In this document: in pieces, positions 1 through 5,766 of the stretch
Numbering within the stretch: position 1 is the first letter of the stretch
How the letters are laid out: each line of letters starts with the position of its first letter
Source: Lysobacteraceae bacterium
GTDB lineage: Bacteria; Pseudomonadota; Gammaproteobacteria; DSM-19610
DNA: 10,161 nucleotides
Assembly: GCA_020201295.1 (NCBI GenBank)
Contig: JAIVHA010000184.1
Span: 1 to 10,161 of the forward strand
Direction: 5' to 3'
The notes under the pieces: generated by a model
The model's database searches: none
What the model was told of the DNA's origin: nothing
Seen by the model: only the letters and a program-made list of their open reading frames with translations
Position numbers and translations under genes: made by a program

Positions 1-948
1 GAAGCGGTCCAGGTCGGGGGGCTCGAAATCCAGGCGACCGATGGCCAGCAGGTCCAGGCTCGTCACGCCCGAATCGATGCGCTCCGGCCAGCCCAGTCCA
101 TAGGCAATGGGAGTGCGCATGTCCGGGTTGCCCAGCTGTGCCAATACCGAACCATCGACATAGTCCACCATGGAATGGATCACGCTCTGGGGATGCAATA
201 CCACCTCGATGCGGCTGGCGTCGGTATCGAACAGCCAGCAGGCCTCGATCACTTCCAGCCCCTTGTTCATCATGGTGGCGGAGTCCACCGAGATTTTGCG
301 GCCCATGTCCCAGTTGGGATGGGCACAGGCCTGTTCCGGCGTAACCCGGCCCAGTTGTTCCAGGGGCGTGGTGCGAAACGGGCCGCCAGATGCGGTCAGC
401 AGGATACGACGCACCGCGCGTGGTGTCTGGCCACTGACAAAGCCACCGGGCATGCACTGGAAGATGGCATTGTGTTCGCTATCGATAGGAAGCAAAACGG
501 CCCCGCAGTTGCGCACCTGTTCCATGAACAATGCCCCGGACATGACCAGCGCCTCCTTGTTGGCCAGTAACACGCGCTTGCCGCGGCGGACCGCCTCCAG
601 ACTGGGCAACAGGCCGGCGGCGCCGACGATAGCCGCCATTACGGTATCCACCTCCGACAACCCAGCCACCCGCACCAGACCCTCCATGCCCGCCAGCACC
701 TCGACATCGCTGCCGTGTCCACGCAGGCGGTCCCGCAGCAGTTGCGCGGCATCCGCATCGGCCATGACCGCGTAGTCGGGCCGGTGTTGCAGGCATTGGC
801 GATAGAGTCCTTCCACATCGCGGTGGGCGGTCAGCGCCACCACCCGAAAACGCTCCGGGTGGCGAGCCACCACGTCCAGGGTGCTCACACCGATGGAGCC
901 GGTTGAACCCAGTACCGTGATTCTCACGACTGCAATATCGTTGGGCAT
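1..948 (-). CDS. dxr: 1-deoxy-D-xylulose 5-phosphate reductoisomerase, N-terminal 316 residues (3' end outside window)
   Basis: This is the second enzyme of the MEP isoprenoid pathway: NADPH- and divalent-metal-dependent conversion of DXP to 2-C-methyl-D-erythritol 4-phosphate in the cytosol. Seen in the translation: the Rossmann motif GSTGSIG at residues 14-20, ANKEALVMSG near 129-138, the metal-ligand segment PIDSEHN with Asp156 and Glu158, the loop TASGGPFR, and HPNWDMGRKIS followed by SATMMNKGLEVIE with Asn228, Lys229 and Glu232. HPQSVIHSMV follows at 252-261. The family is about 400 residues long, so roughly the last 80 are cut off by the window edge. The chosen ATG shares one base with the cdsA stop codon (TGATG), which suggests coupled translation; no strong Shine-Dalgarno is visible. 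A GTG seven codons downstream would also keep the Rossmann motif and is a possible alternative start. The product supplies precursors used by UppS, encoded two genes upstream. Confidence 0.96.
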   Translation of the reverse strand, partial: MPNDIAVVRITVLGSTGSIGVSTLDVVARHPERFRVVALTAHRDVEGLYRQCLQHRPDYAVMADADAAQLLRDRLRGHGSDVEVLAGMEGLVRVAGLSEVDTVMAAIVGAAGLLPSLEAVRRGKRVLLANKEALVMSGALFMEQVRNCGAVLLPIDSEHNAIFQCMPGGFVSGQTPRAVRRILLTASGGPFRTTPLEQLGRVTPEQACAHPNWDMGRKISVDSATMMNKGLEVIEACWLFDTDASRIEVVLHPQSVIHSMVDYVDGSVLAQLGNPDMRTPIAYGLGWPERIDSGVTSLDLLAIGRLDFEPPDLDRF

Positions 949-1766
949 CAGAGCACCGTCCAGAGTTCCGTCCAGTAAAGGCCCAGCACGAACACCGGCG
1001 CCGCGGCCGTGAGACTGTCGACCCGGTCCAGCACGCCGCCATGCCCGGGCAACAGCTGGCCGCTGTCCTTGACGCCGCGCTGGCGTTTCATGAGGCTTTC
1101 CAGCAGGTCACCGGCGATCGAGAACAGGATGGTGACCAGACAAATGAGCAGGAAGCTGACCAGTTGGCGCGGCGTACCCTCCATCCACCAGGCGCCCAGC
1201 AAGGCCACCAGGGTACAAGCGGCCAGCGCGCCATAGACCCCTTCCCAGGTCTTGCCCGGGCTTACCCTGGGTGCCAGCTTGGTATGGCCCCAGCGGCGGC
1301 CGGCGAAATAGGCGCCGCTGTCGGCCACCCAGATGAGCACCATCAGGAACAACACCAGCCGGGGGCCGATGGCCGGGTGGCCATGCAACAGCACCAGCCC
1401 GAGCCAGGCCGGGACCAGCACCCACAATCCCGCCACGGCCTTGAGCGGATCATTGTCCCGGGCAAAGTCCGGGCGACTGATCCACACCAGTGCCAACAGC
1501 CAGCCGATGAATCCCAGGAACAGGATCAGGCGCGCCACGGCTTGGCCGTGCCACCACCAGGCCAGCCAGAGGGCCAGGGCCACGAACAGCACATAGAGCA
1601 CGCGCGCGAGGGGGGTTCGCAGGCCCGCGAGATTGCTCCACTCCCAGGCGCCCATCAACACCAGCACCGCCAGCAGGGCGGCGAACTGTTGGGTGGGCAG
1701 CTGCAGCACCGCCCAGATTACCGCCGGGACCAGTACCAGGGCGGTGAGGATGCGTTGTCTAAGCAC
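948..1766 (-). CDS. cdsA: Phosphatidate cytidylyltransferase (CDP-diacylglycerol synthase)
   Basis: This integral inner-membrane enzyme makes CDP-diacylglycerol from phosphatidic acid and CTP, the branch-point precursor of phosphatidylethanolamine, phosphatidylglycerol and cardiolipin. The 272-residue product is mostly hydrophobic, with several probable membrane helices (for example about 8-40, 56-72, 79-95, 111-127, 137-147 and 178-194). The family signature lies at residues 224-250: SLMKRQRGVKD, then GHGGVLDRVD, with the K-R, K-D, H-G-G and D-R-x-D positions all present. WVADSGAYFAGRRWG (146-160) and SPGKTWEG (169-176) are also typical. The frame stays open far upstream inside uppS, but the N-terminus expected for the family (LRQRILTALVLVP) begins at a GTG that overlaps the uppS end by 8 nt. 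A GGAG lies about 10 nt before it, so I chose this start. It sits in a tight uppS-cdsA-dxr run. Confidence 0.95.
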   Translation of the reverse strand: MLRQRILTALVLVPAVIWAVLQLPTQQFAALLAVLVLMGAWEWSNLAGLRTPLARVLYVLFVALALWLAWWWHGQAVARLILFLGFIGWLLALVWISRPDFARDNDPLKAVAGLWVLVPAWLGLVLLHGHPAIGPRLVLFLMVLIWVADSGAYFAGRRWGHTKLAPRVSPGKTWEGVYGALAACTLVALLGAWWMEGTPRQLVSFLLICLVTILFSIAGDLLESLMKRQRGVKDSGQLLPGHGGVLDRVDSLTAAAPVFVLGLYWTELWTVL

Positions 1767-2529
1767 CCTTGAGTTGCTCCACCTGCTCGCCGGTGCGTCC
1801 GAAACGCCGCTGCCGGCTGGAGAAGGATTGCAAGGCGACCTCGAAGGCCTGGGCGTCGAAATCGGGCCACAACGTTTCGGTGAAATAGAGTTCCGTATAC
1901 GCCAGCTGCCAGAGCAGGTAGTTGCTGATGCGCTGTTCGCCACCGGTGCGCACGAACAGATCCGGTTCGGGAAGGTCGGCCAGGGAGAGTTCCGCCGCCA
2001 GGGCATCCTCGTCGATGTCCGCGGCCTGGAGTTCTCCGGCGGCGACCCGCGCGGCCAGGCGCCGGCACGCCTGGCCGATATCCCAGCGGCCGCCATAATT
2101 GGCCGCAACGGTCAGGGTCAGTTCCTGATTGTCGGCGGTCTGCGCCTCGGCGGCTGCCATCAGATCCTGCAACTTGGCGGGGAAGGCACTGCGTTCACCA
2201 ATGAATCGCAGCCGCACCCCATTGCGGTCGAGTCGGTTCACTTCCTTTTTGAGGGTGTGCAGGAACAACTCCATGAGCAGGCCTACTTCCTGCTGGGGAC
2301 GGCGCCAGTTCTCGCTGCTGAAGGCGAACAGGGTCAGCGCCTCGACCCCCTTGAGCTTGCAGGCCTCCACCACCCGGCGCACGGCCTTGACGCCTTCGCG
2401 GTGACCGGCGTGACGCGGCAGGTGTCGCTCGCGCGCCCAGCGTCCGTTGCCGTCCATGATGATGGCAATGTGACGCGGCACGTCGCCCTGCAACAGGCGG
2501 GAATCCGGGTTACTGGGTGTATGGGCCAT
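1759..2529 (-). CDS. uppS: Di-trans,poly-cis-undecaprenyl-diphosphate synthase (UPP synthase)
   Basis: This cis-prenyltransferase adds eight isopentenyl units to farnesyl diphosphate to give the C55 undecaprenyl diphosphate carrier used for peptidoglycan and other surface polymers. The 256-residue protein is the usual length. Seen: IAIIMDGNGRWA at 21-32 with the catalytic Asp26 that binds the diphosphate/Mg; SSENWRRP at 71-78; AANYGGRWDI near 142-151; and the second substrate-binding block DLFVRTGGEQRISNYLLWQ at 190-208, followed by YFTETLWPDF. All hallmark residues of the Z-prenyltransferase family are present. The ATG lies 17 nt after the frr stop, and only weak ribosome-binding sequence is seen there. 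The 3' end overlaps cdsA by 8 nt. Its substrate derives from the MEP pathway, in which the nearby dxr acts, so the cluster is metabolically coherent. Confidence 0.96.
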   Translation of the reverse strand: MAHTPSNPDSRLLQGDVPRHIAIIMDGNGRWARERHLPRHAGHREGVKAVRRVVEACKLKGVEALTLFAFSSENWRRPQQEVGLLMELFLHTLKKEVNRLDRNGVRLRFIGERSAFPAKLQDLMAAAEAQTADNQELTLTVAANYGGRWDIGQACRRLAARVAAGELQAADIDEDALAAELSLADLPEPDLFVRTGGEQRISNYLLWQLAYTELYFTETLWPDFDAQAFEVALQSFSSRQRRFGRTGEQVEQLKGA

Positions 2530-2546
2530 AAGTGGGAAACCGCAGG

Positions 2547-3104
2547 TCAGATTTCCAGCAGCTCGGCCTCCTTGGTTTCAAGCAACTTGTCCACTTCCGC
2601 TACGTATTGGTCGGTGAGTTTCTGGATGGCCTCCTGGGCACGATGATCCTCGTCCTCGGAGATCTCCTTTTCCTTGAGCAGATCCTTGAGATCGCCGTTG
2701 GCATCGCGACGGATGTTGCGGATCGCCACCCGGGCGCCTTCCATTTCATGGCGTACCACGCGGATGAGATCCTTGCGCCGGTCCTCGGTGAGGGCCGGCA
2801 GCGGCACGCGGATCACGGTGCCGGCGGTATTGGGGTTGAGGCCGAGGTCCGAGGTCATGATGGCCTTCTCGATGGCCTGCACCATGGATTTCTCCCAGGG
2901 CGTGATGGTCAGGGTACGGGAATCCTCGGCGGATACATTGGCCACCTGACCGATGGGAACCGGGCTGCCGTAATAGTCCACCGTGATGTGATCCAGCAGG
3001 CTCGCGTGGGCGCGGCCGGTACGGATCTTGCTCAATTCATGGCGCGCCGCCTCGACACTCTTGGCCATGCGCTCCTTGGCGTCTTTCTTGATATCTTCGA
3101 TCAT
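2547..3104 (-). CDS. frr: Ribosome recycling factor
   Basis: The product works with EF-G to split post-termination ribosomes and release mRNA and tRNA. At 185 residues it matches the standard family length exactly. The charged N-terminal helix starts MIEDIKKDAKERM and carries the conserved KIRTGRAHASLLD (26-38). A beta-rich domain II spans about 31-104, containing YYGSPVPIGQVANVS and TITPWEKSM. The C-terminal helices carry the hallmark LTEDRRKDLIRVVRHE and then ARVAIRNIRRDAN, whose arginines contact 23S rRNA. An AAGGA Shine-Dalgarno lies 9 nt before the ATG and is formed partly by the pyrH stop codon (TAAGGA), so pyrH and frr are separated by only 12 nt and are probably cotranscribed. Nothing unusual is seen in the protein. 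Confidence 0.97.
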   Translation of the reverse strand: MIEDIKKDAKERMAKSVEAARHELSKIRTGRAHASLLDHITVDYYGSPVPIGQVANVSAEDSRTLTITPWEKSMVQAIEKAIMTSDLGLNPNTAGTVIRVPLPALTEDRRKDLIRVVRHEMEGARVAIRNIRRDANGDLKDLLKEKEISEDEDHRAQEAIQKLTDQYVAEVDKLLETKEAELLEI

Positions 3105-3116
3105 GATCTTGCGTCC

Positions 3117-3836
3117 TTATTGCACCAGGGTGCCCACTTCCTCACCCTGGATGATGCGCGCCAGATTACCCGGCTGATGCATGTTGAAGACCCGTATCGG
3201 CATGTGCTGGTCGCGACATAACACCAGTGCCGTGGTGTCCATGACCGCCAGCCGACGTTCGATGGCCTCGTCGAAGCCCAGGCGCTCGTAGCGGGTCGCC
3301 GAGGGGTCTTTCATGGGGTCGGCGTTGTACACGCCGTCCACCTTGGTGGCCTTGAGCATCAGGTCGGCGCCGATCTCGACGGCGCGCAGGCTGGCAGCCG
3401 TGTCGGTGGTAAAGAAAGGATTGCCGGTGCCGGCGGCAAAGATCACCACCTCGCCGGCCGACAGCCGCTCCACGGCCCGGCGCTTGACGTAGCTCTCGCA
3501 CACCTGGTCCATGCTCAGGGCCGACATCACCCGTGTCGGCACTCCCATTCCCTGCAGCACGTCCTGCATGGCCAGGGCATTGATCACCGTGGCCAGCATG
3601 CCCATGTGATCACCGGTCACCCGGTCCATGCCGCGCGCCGCCAGACCCGCGCCGCGGAAGATGTTGCCGCCGCCGATCACCAGGCCCACCTGCACACCCT
3701 GACTGATCACCGCGGCGATATCCGTGGCCATGGTGCGGATCACGGCGGGGTCGATGCCGTATTCCCCCTCGCCCATCAGGGCCTCACCGCTGAGCTTGAG
3801 GAGGATTCGCTTGTACACCGGCTTATCTTCTGACAT
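3117..3836 (-). CDS. pyrH: Uridylate kinase (UMP kinase)
   Basis: The product phosphorylates UMP to UDP with ATP. In bacteria it is a hexameric amino-acid-kinase-fold enzyme, typically activated by GTP and inhibited by UTP. The 239-residue sequence carries KLSGEAL at 14-20, the glycine loop VIGGGNIFRG at 53-62, the nucleotide-binding stretch AAGTGNPFFTTDTAA at 134-148, LKATKVDGVYNADP at 161-174 and VMDTTAL at 198-204. All are typical of PyrH rather than acetylglutamate or aspartate kinases. It lies between tsf and frr, as in most Gammaproteobacteria. Unlike the GC-rich leaders of its neighbours, the bases just before the ATG are almost all A and T (GATATATATAAAA) and contain no Shine-Dalgarno. 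Translation may rely on an unstructured AU-rich leader, or a promoter may lie very close to the start. The start is supported by the family N-terminus (YKRILLKLSGEAL). Confidence 0.97.
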   Translation of the reverse strand: MSEDKPVYKRILLKLSGEALMGEGEYGIDPAVIRTMATDIAAVISQGVQVGLVIGGGNIFRGAGLAARGMDRVTGDHMGMLATVINALAMQDVLQGMGVPTRVMSALSMDQVCESYVKRRAVERLSAGEVVIFAAGTGNPFFTTDTAASLRAVEIGADLMLKATKVDGVYNADPMKDPSATRYERLGFDEAIERRLAVMDTTALVLCRDQHMPIRVFNMHQPGNLARIIQGEEVGTLVQ

Positions 3837-4028
3837 TTTTATATATATCGGATAGTTAAAAGATATTTGTAGAGCAATCTATAACAGTATCTACTGCCTG
3901 CCGCACATTGTCGTACTTTTTGCCTGGCCGCGCCATGTATGCAATGGGGTCGCATTGCGACCCCATTGTTCCAGCCTGCGGCAATGTCCCGGGCGATCCC
4001 GGCAGCCAAACCGGATCCGCAACGGCGA
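3837..4028 (-). promoter_or_regulatory. tsf-pyrH intergenic region with AT-rich leader and candidate pyrH promoter
   Basis: No gene is seen in these roughly 190 nt. The pyrH-proximal 60 nt are strongly AT-rich against a GC-rich background. On the minus strand an extended -10-like sequence TGTTATAGA (plus coordinates 3878-3886) lies about 40 nt before the pyrH ATG, but no good -35 hexamer stands at the right distance. Other TATA-like strings sit directly before the ATG. Having a separate promoter here for the pyrH-frr-uppS-cdsA-dxr part of the cluster is an inference from base composition, gap length and this motif. The tsf-proximal half contains the strong inverted repeat listed separately and a weaker CCGGG/CCCGG hairpin near 3988-4003. 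Confidence 0.4.
3942..3968. repeat. Perfect 13-bp inverted repeat between tsf and pyrH
   Basis: The arms CAATGGGGTCGCA and TGCGACCCCATTG are exact reverse complements around one central base. As RNA this folds into an 11-bp stem with a 5-nt loop. It lies 60 nt after the tsf stop codon on the transcribed minus strand. No run of T follows on either strand, so it is not a standard intrinsic terminator. It could act as an attenuator, mRNA 3'-end stabiliser or processing site, or a dimeric protein's binding site. Confidence 0.6.
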
Positions 4029-4680
4029 TCAGCCGCCGCGCACCTGCGCCATGACTTCCTCGGCGAAGTTTTCCTGCTTCTTCTCGATACCTTCGCCCAG
4101 TTCCAGGCGCTCGAAACGCACCACGCTGGCACCGGCGGCCTTGAGCAGCTTGCCCACGGTCTGGTCCGGGTCCTTCACGAAGGGCTGCCCGATCAGGGTG
4201 ATTTCGCCGAGATACTTGCGCATGCGGCCGTCGATCATCTTCTCGATGATCTCGGCAGGCTTGCCGCTTTCCTGGGCCTGGGCGATGAAGATCTCCCGTT
4301 CCTTGTCCAGCAGTTCCTGGGGCACCTGGGTCTCGTCCACGCACACGGGCCGGCTGGCGGCGATGTGCATGGCGACGTCACGGGCCAGGTCCTCGTTGCC
4401 GCCCTGCAACTCCACCAGCACGCCGATACGGCCGCCATGAAGGTATTGGGCCAGGGTGCCGGCGGTGGCATCGATGGCGAGCATGCGGCGTACTCATGAT
4501 CAGGCCTTCGGAGGCCACGCGGCCGGCCTTCTTGTCGGCCTTGGCCGCGCCGGACTTGCGCAGCAGCTCCACGGCCGCTTCCATGTCGCCGCCGGCTTCC
4601 ACCAGCGCCTTCTTGCATTCCATCATTCCGGAGCCGGTACGTTCACGCAGCTCTTTTACCTGCGCCGCAGATATAGACAT
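4029..4680 (-). pseudogene. tsf: Elongation factor Ts, internally deleted and frameshifted
   Basis: EF-Ts is the guanine-nucleotide exchange factor for EF-Tu. The N-terminal part (62 codons from the ATG at 4680) is typical: the UBA-like domain with VKELRERTGSGMMECKKAL, followed by KAGRVASEGLI. The C-terminal part, in another frame from about 4493 to 4029, resumes with VRRMLAIDATAGTLAQYLHGGRIGVLVELQGG. It continues through the dimerisation and C-terminal modules (SGKPAEIIEKMIDGRM, LIGQPFVKD, VGKLLK, FAEEV). The family has about 280-290 residues; only about 216 codons remain. Roughly 70 codons between GLI and VRRM are absent, including the TDFV segment that inserts into EF-Tu. The frames differ by one base, and a TGA stands just before GTA in the second frame. 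A good Shine-Dalgarno (AAGGGG) precedes the intact start. Either this is an assembly or sequencing error, or the locus is dead and a second tsf exists. Gene identity is certain; whether the defect is biological is not. Confidence 0.85.
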
Positions 4681-4715
4681 TGCTCTTCCCCTTACGAATT
4701 CGTTGTTCGGTGCGG

Positions 4716-4758
4716 GAGAGTGCCCATCGGCACCCTCCTGCGCGCGGATGTAATCCGC
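4716..4758 (-). promoter_or_regulatory. Two tandem hairpins in the rpsB-tsf intercistronic gap
   Basis: The 78-nt gap between the rpsB stop and the tsf ATG can form two stem-loops on the transcribed strand. The first is GCGGAT-tac-ATCCGC (4744-4758), directly after the rpsB stop. The second pairs GAGGGTGCC with GGCACTCTC around a 4-nt loop (4716-4737), a 9-bp stem with one G-U pair. Neither is followed by a clear U-tract. A partial attenuator or RNA-stability element between rpsB and tsf is plausible, since the two proteins are needed in different amounts, but that is inference. Confidence 0.45.
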
Positions 4759-5520
4759 TTACTGACTGGCAACGCTCGGATTGCCCTCGGCGTCCAGCTC
4801 GACGAAGTCGTCGGTTTCGCTGGTCGAGCGGTGGGCCATGGTGTTGCGGCCTTCCATGATGGCATCGGCGGCGCCGCGCACATAGAGCTGCACGGCGCGA
4901 ATGGCGTCATCGTTACCCGGGATCACGTAATCGACATTTTCCGGCGAGTTGTTGGTGTCCACTACGGCCACCACCGGGATACCCAGCTTCACGGCCTCGT
5001 TGACGGCGATATTCTCGTGGCCCACATCGACCACGAACATGGCGTCGGGCAGGCGATTCATATCCTTGATGCCACCCAGGCTGCGCTCCAGCTTTTCCAT
5101 CTCGCGGCGCATCATCAGCGCCTCTTTCTTGCTGAGCTTGTCGAAAGTGCCGTCCTGGGACATGGCTTCCAGGTCTTTCAGGCGCTTGATGGACTGGCGC
5201 ACGGTCTTGAAGTTGGTGAGCATGCCACCCAGCCAGCGGTGGTTCACATAGGGCATGCCGGCGCGGGCGGCTTCTTCGCGGACGGTGTCGCGGGCGGAAC
5301 GCTTGGTGCCCACGAACAGTACACTGCCGCGGTTGGCGACCAGGCTGCCCATGAAATTCATGGCATCGTTATAGAGCGGAAGGGTCTTTTCCAGGTTGAC
5401 GATGTGGATCTTGGAACGCTCGCCGAAGATGTACGGTGCCATCTTGGGGTTCCAGAAGCGGGTCTGATGACCGAAATGCACGCCTGCCTCAAGCATCTGG
5501 CGCATGGTTACGTTCGACAT
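4759..5520 (-). CDS. rpsB: 30S ribosomal protein S2
   Basis: S2 is a small-subunit protein located between the 30S head and body; it joins late in assembly and helps S1 to bind. The 253-residue product begins MSNVTMRQMLEAGVHFGHQT and carries the family blocks RFWNPKMAPYIFGERSKIHI (21-40), FVGTKRSARDTVREEA (69-84), YVNHRWLGGMLTNFKTVRQS (91-110), the coiled-coil insertion at about 111-150, PDAMFVVDVGHENIAVNEA (158-176) and PVVAVVDTNNSPENVDYVIPGNDDAI (182-207, joined blocks). The C-terminal acidic tail is a little longer than in E. coli (241 residues). The frame is open about 30 codons further upstream, but that part is leader RNA. The chosen ATG has GGAG 7 nt before it and gives the standard N-terminus. 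tsf follows, as in nearly all bacteria. Confidence 0.97.
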   Translation of the reverse strand: MSNVTMRQMLEAGVHFGHQTRFWNPKMAPYIFGERSKIHIVNLEKTLPLYNDAMNFMGSLVANRGSVLFVGTKRSARDTVREEAARAGMPYVNHRWLGGMLTNFKTVRQSIKRLKDLEAMSQDGTFDKLSKKEALMMRREMEKLERSLGGIKDMNRLPDAMFVVDVGHENIAVNEAVKLGIPVVAVVDTNNSPENVDYVIPGNDDAIRAVQLYVRGAADAIMEGRNTMAHRSTSETDDFVELDAEGNPSVASQ

Positions 5521-5685
5521 GGGATTACTCCGTTGTAGGGGTTCGGGCTGACATGCACCCCAGACTGCGACCCTGGCCTTGCGGTTTCGGGCACCCCGCC
5601 GTCTGTGTCGGTGCATGCGTGGATTTTGCCAGCCGGGGTATTTCCGCTGACCGATCAGGGGAATGACAGACCCGGCTTAACAAGC
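5521..5685 (-). promoter_or_regulatory. Structured 5' leader of rpsB (probable S2 autoregulatory leader)
   Basis: From the predicted promoter to the rpsB ATG there are about 165 nt of untranslated RNA. Complementary segments are visible: AGCCGGG with CCCGGCT (plus 5631-5637 and 5671-5677), GCGG with CCGC around GGTGCCCGAAA, and GGGGT with ACCCC (5538-5561) just upstream of the GGAG Shine-Dalgarno. The string GGGGTGC occurs twice. In Gammaproteobacteria, S2 represses its own operon by binding the rpsB leader (the t44/S2 leader RNA class). Position, length and folding potential fit that role here. I cannot confirm a covariance-model match by eye. Confidence 0.55.
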
Positions 5686-5705
5686 GCGACTTTATACCAT
5701 ACACT
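5677..5705 (+). promoter_or_regulatory. Candidate sigma70-type promoter of map-glnD, overlapping the rpsB promoter
   Basis: On the plus strand TTAACA (5677-5682, 5/6 to the -35 consensus) lies 17 bp before TACACT (5700-5705, 4/6 to the -10 consensus). The start site would fall near 5712, leaving a leader of about 55 nt before the map ATG. The element interdigitates with the oppositely oriented rpsB promoter, so the two would compete for RNA polymerase if both are used. Confidence 0.45.
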
Positions 5706-5719
5706 GCGCGGAACGACAA
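5691..5719 (-). promoter_or_regulatory. Sigma70-type promoter of rpsB-tsf
   Basis: On the minus strand the -35 TTGTCG (5714-5719, 4/6 matches) is separated by exactly 17 bp from the -10 TATAAA (5691-5696, 5/6). A TG sits one base before the -10, as in extended -10 promoters. The next bases, GTCGCGC, form a GC-rich discriminator of the kind linked to growth-rate and stringent (ppGpp) control of rRNA and ribosomal-protein promoters. Transcription should start near 5683-5686. Confidence 0.65.
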
Positions 5720-5766
5720 TCTTTACCGTCACTTACGGGCAATCCGCCCCACAGCAGCCGAATCCC

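Noticed and set aside
948..2108. 386-codon version of CdsA starting inside uppS
   Set aside because: The extra N-terminal part is out-of-frame uppS sequence rich in Arg/Ser/Pro. The family N-terminus starts at the GTG at 1766.
1633..2646. 337-codon plus-strand frame opposite uppS and part of cdsA
   Set aside because: Shadow frame; uppS and cdsA on the minus strand account for the sequence with full family signatures.
3942..3968. Intrinsic terminator of tsf
   Set aside because: The stem is strong but no T-run follows on the minus strand (it continues CATACATGG), so it does not meet the usual terminator form.
4485..4505. Programmed +1 frameshift joining the two tsf frames
   Set aside because: A one-base shift would join the frames, but the protein would still lack about 70 conserved residues, so recoding cannot explain the defect. 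No stimulatory structure or slippery motif is evident.
4456..5538. 360-codon plus-strand frame antisense to rpsB and the 5' part of tsf
   Set aside because: Histidine/glycine-rich shadow of rpsB codons; no ribosome site and no family motif.
4759..5616. N-terminally extended S2 starting at 5616
   Set aside because: The extension is arginine-rich leader sequence; the ATG at 5520 has a well-placed GGAG and gives the standard S2 N-terminus.
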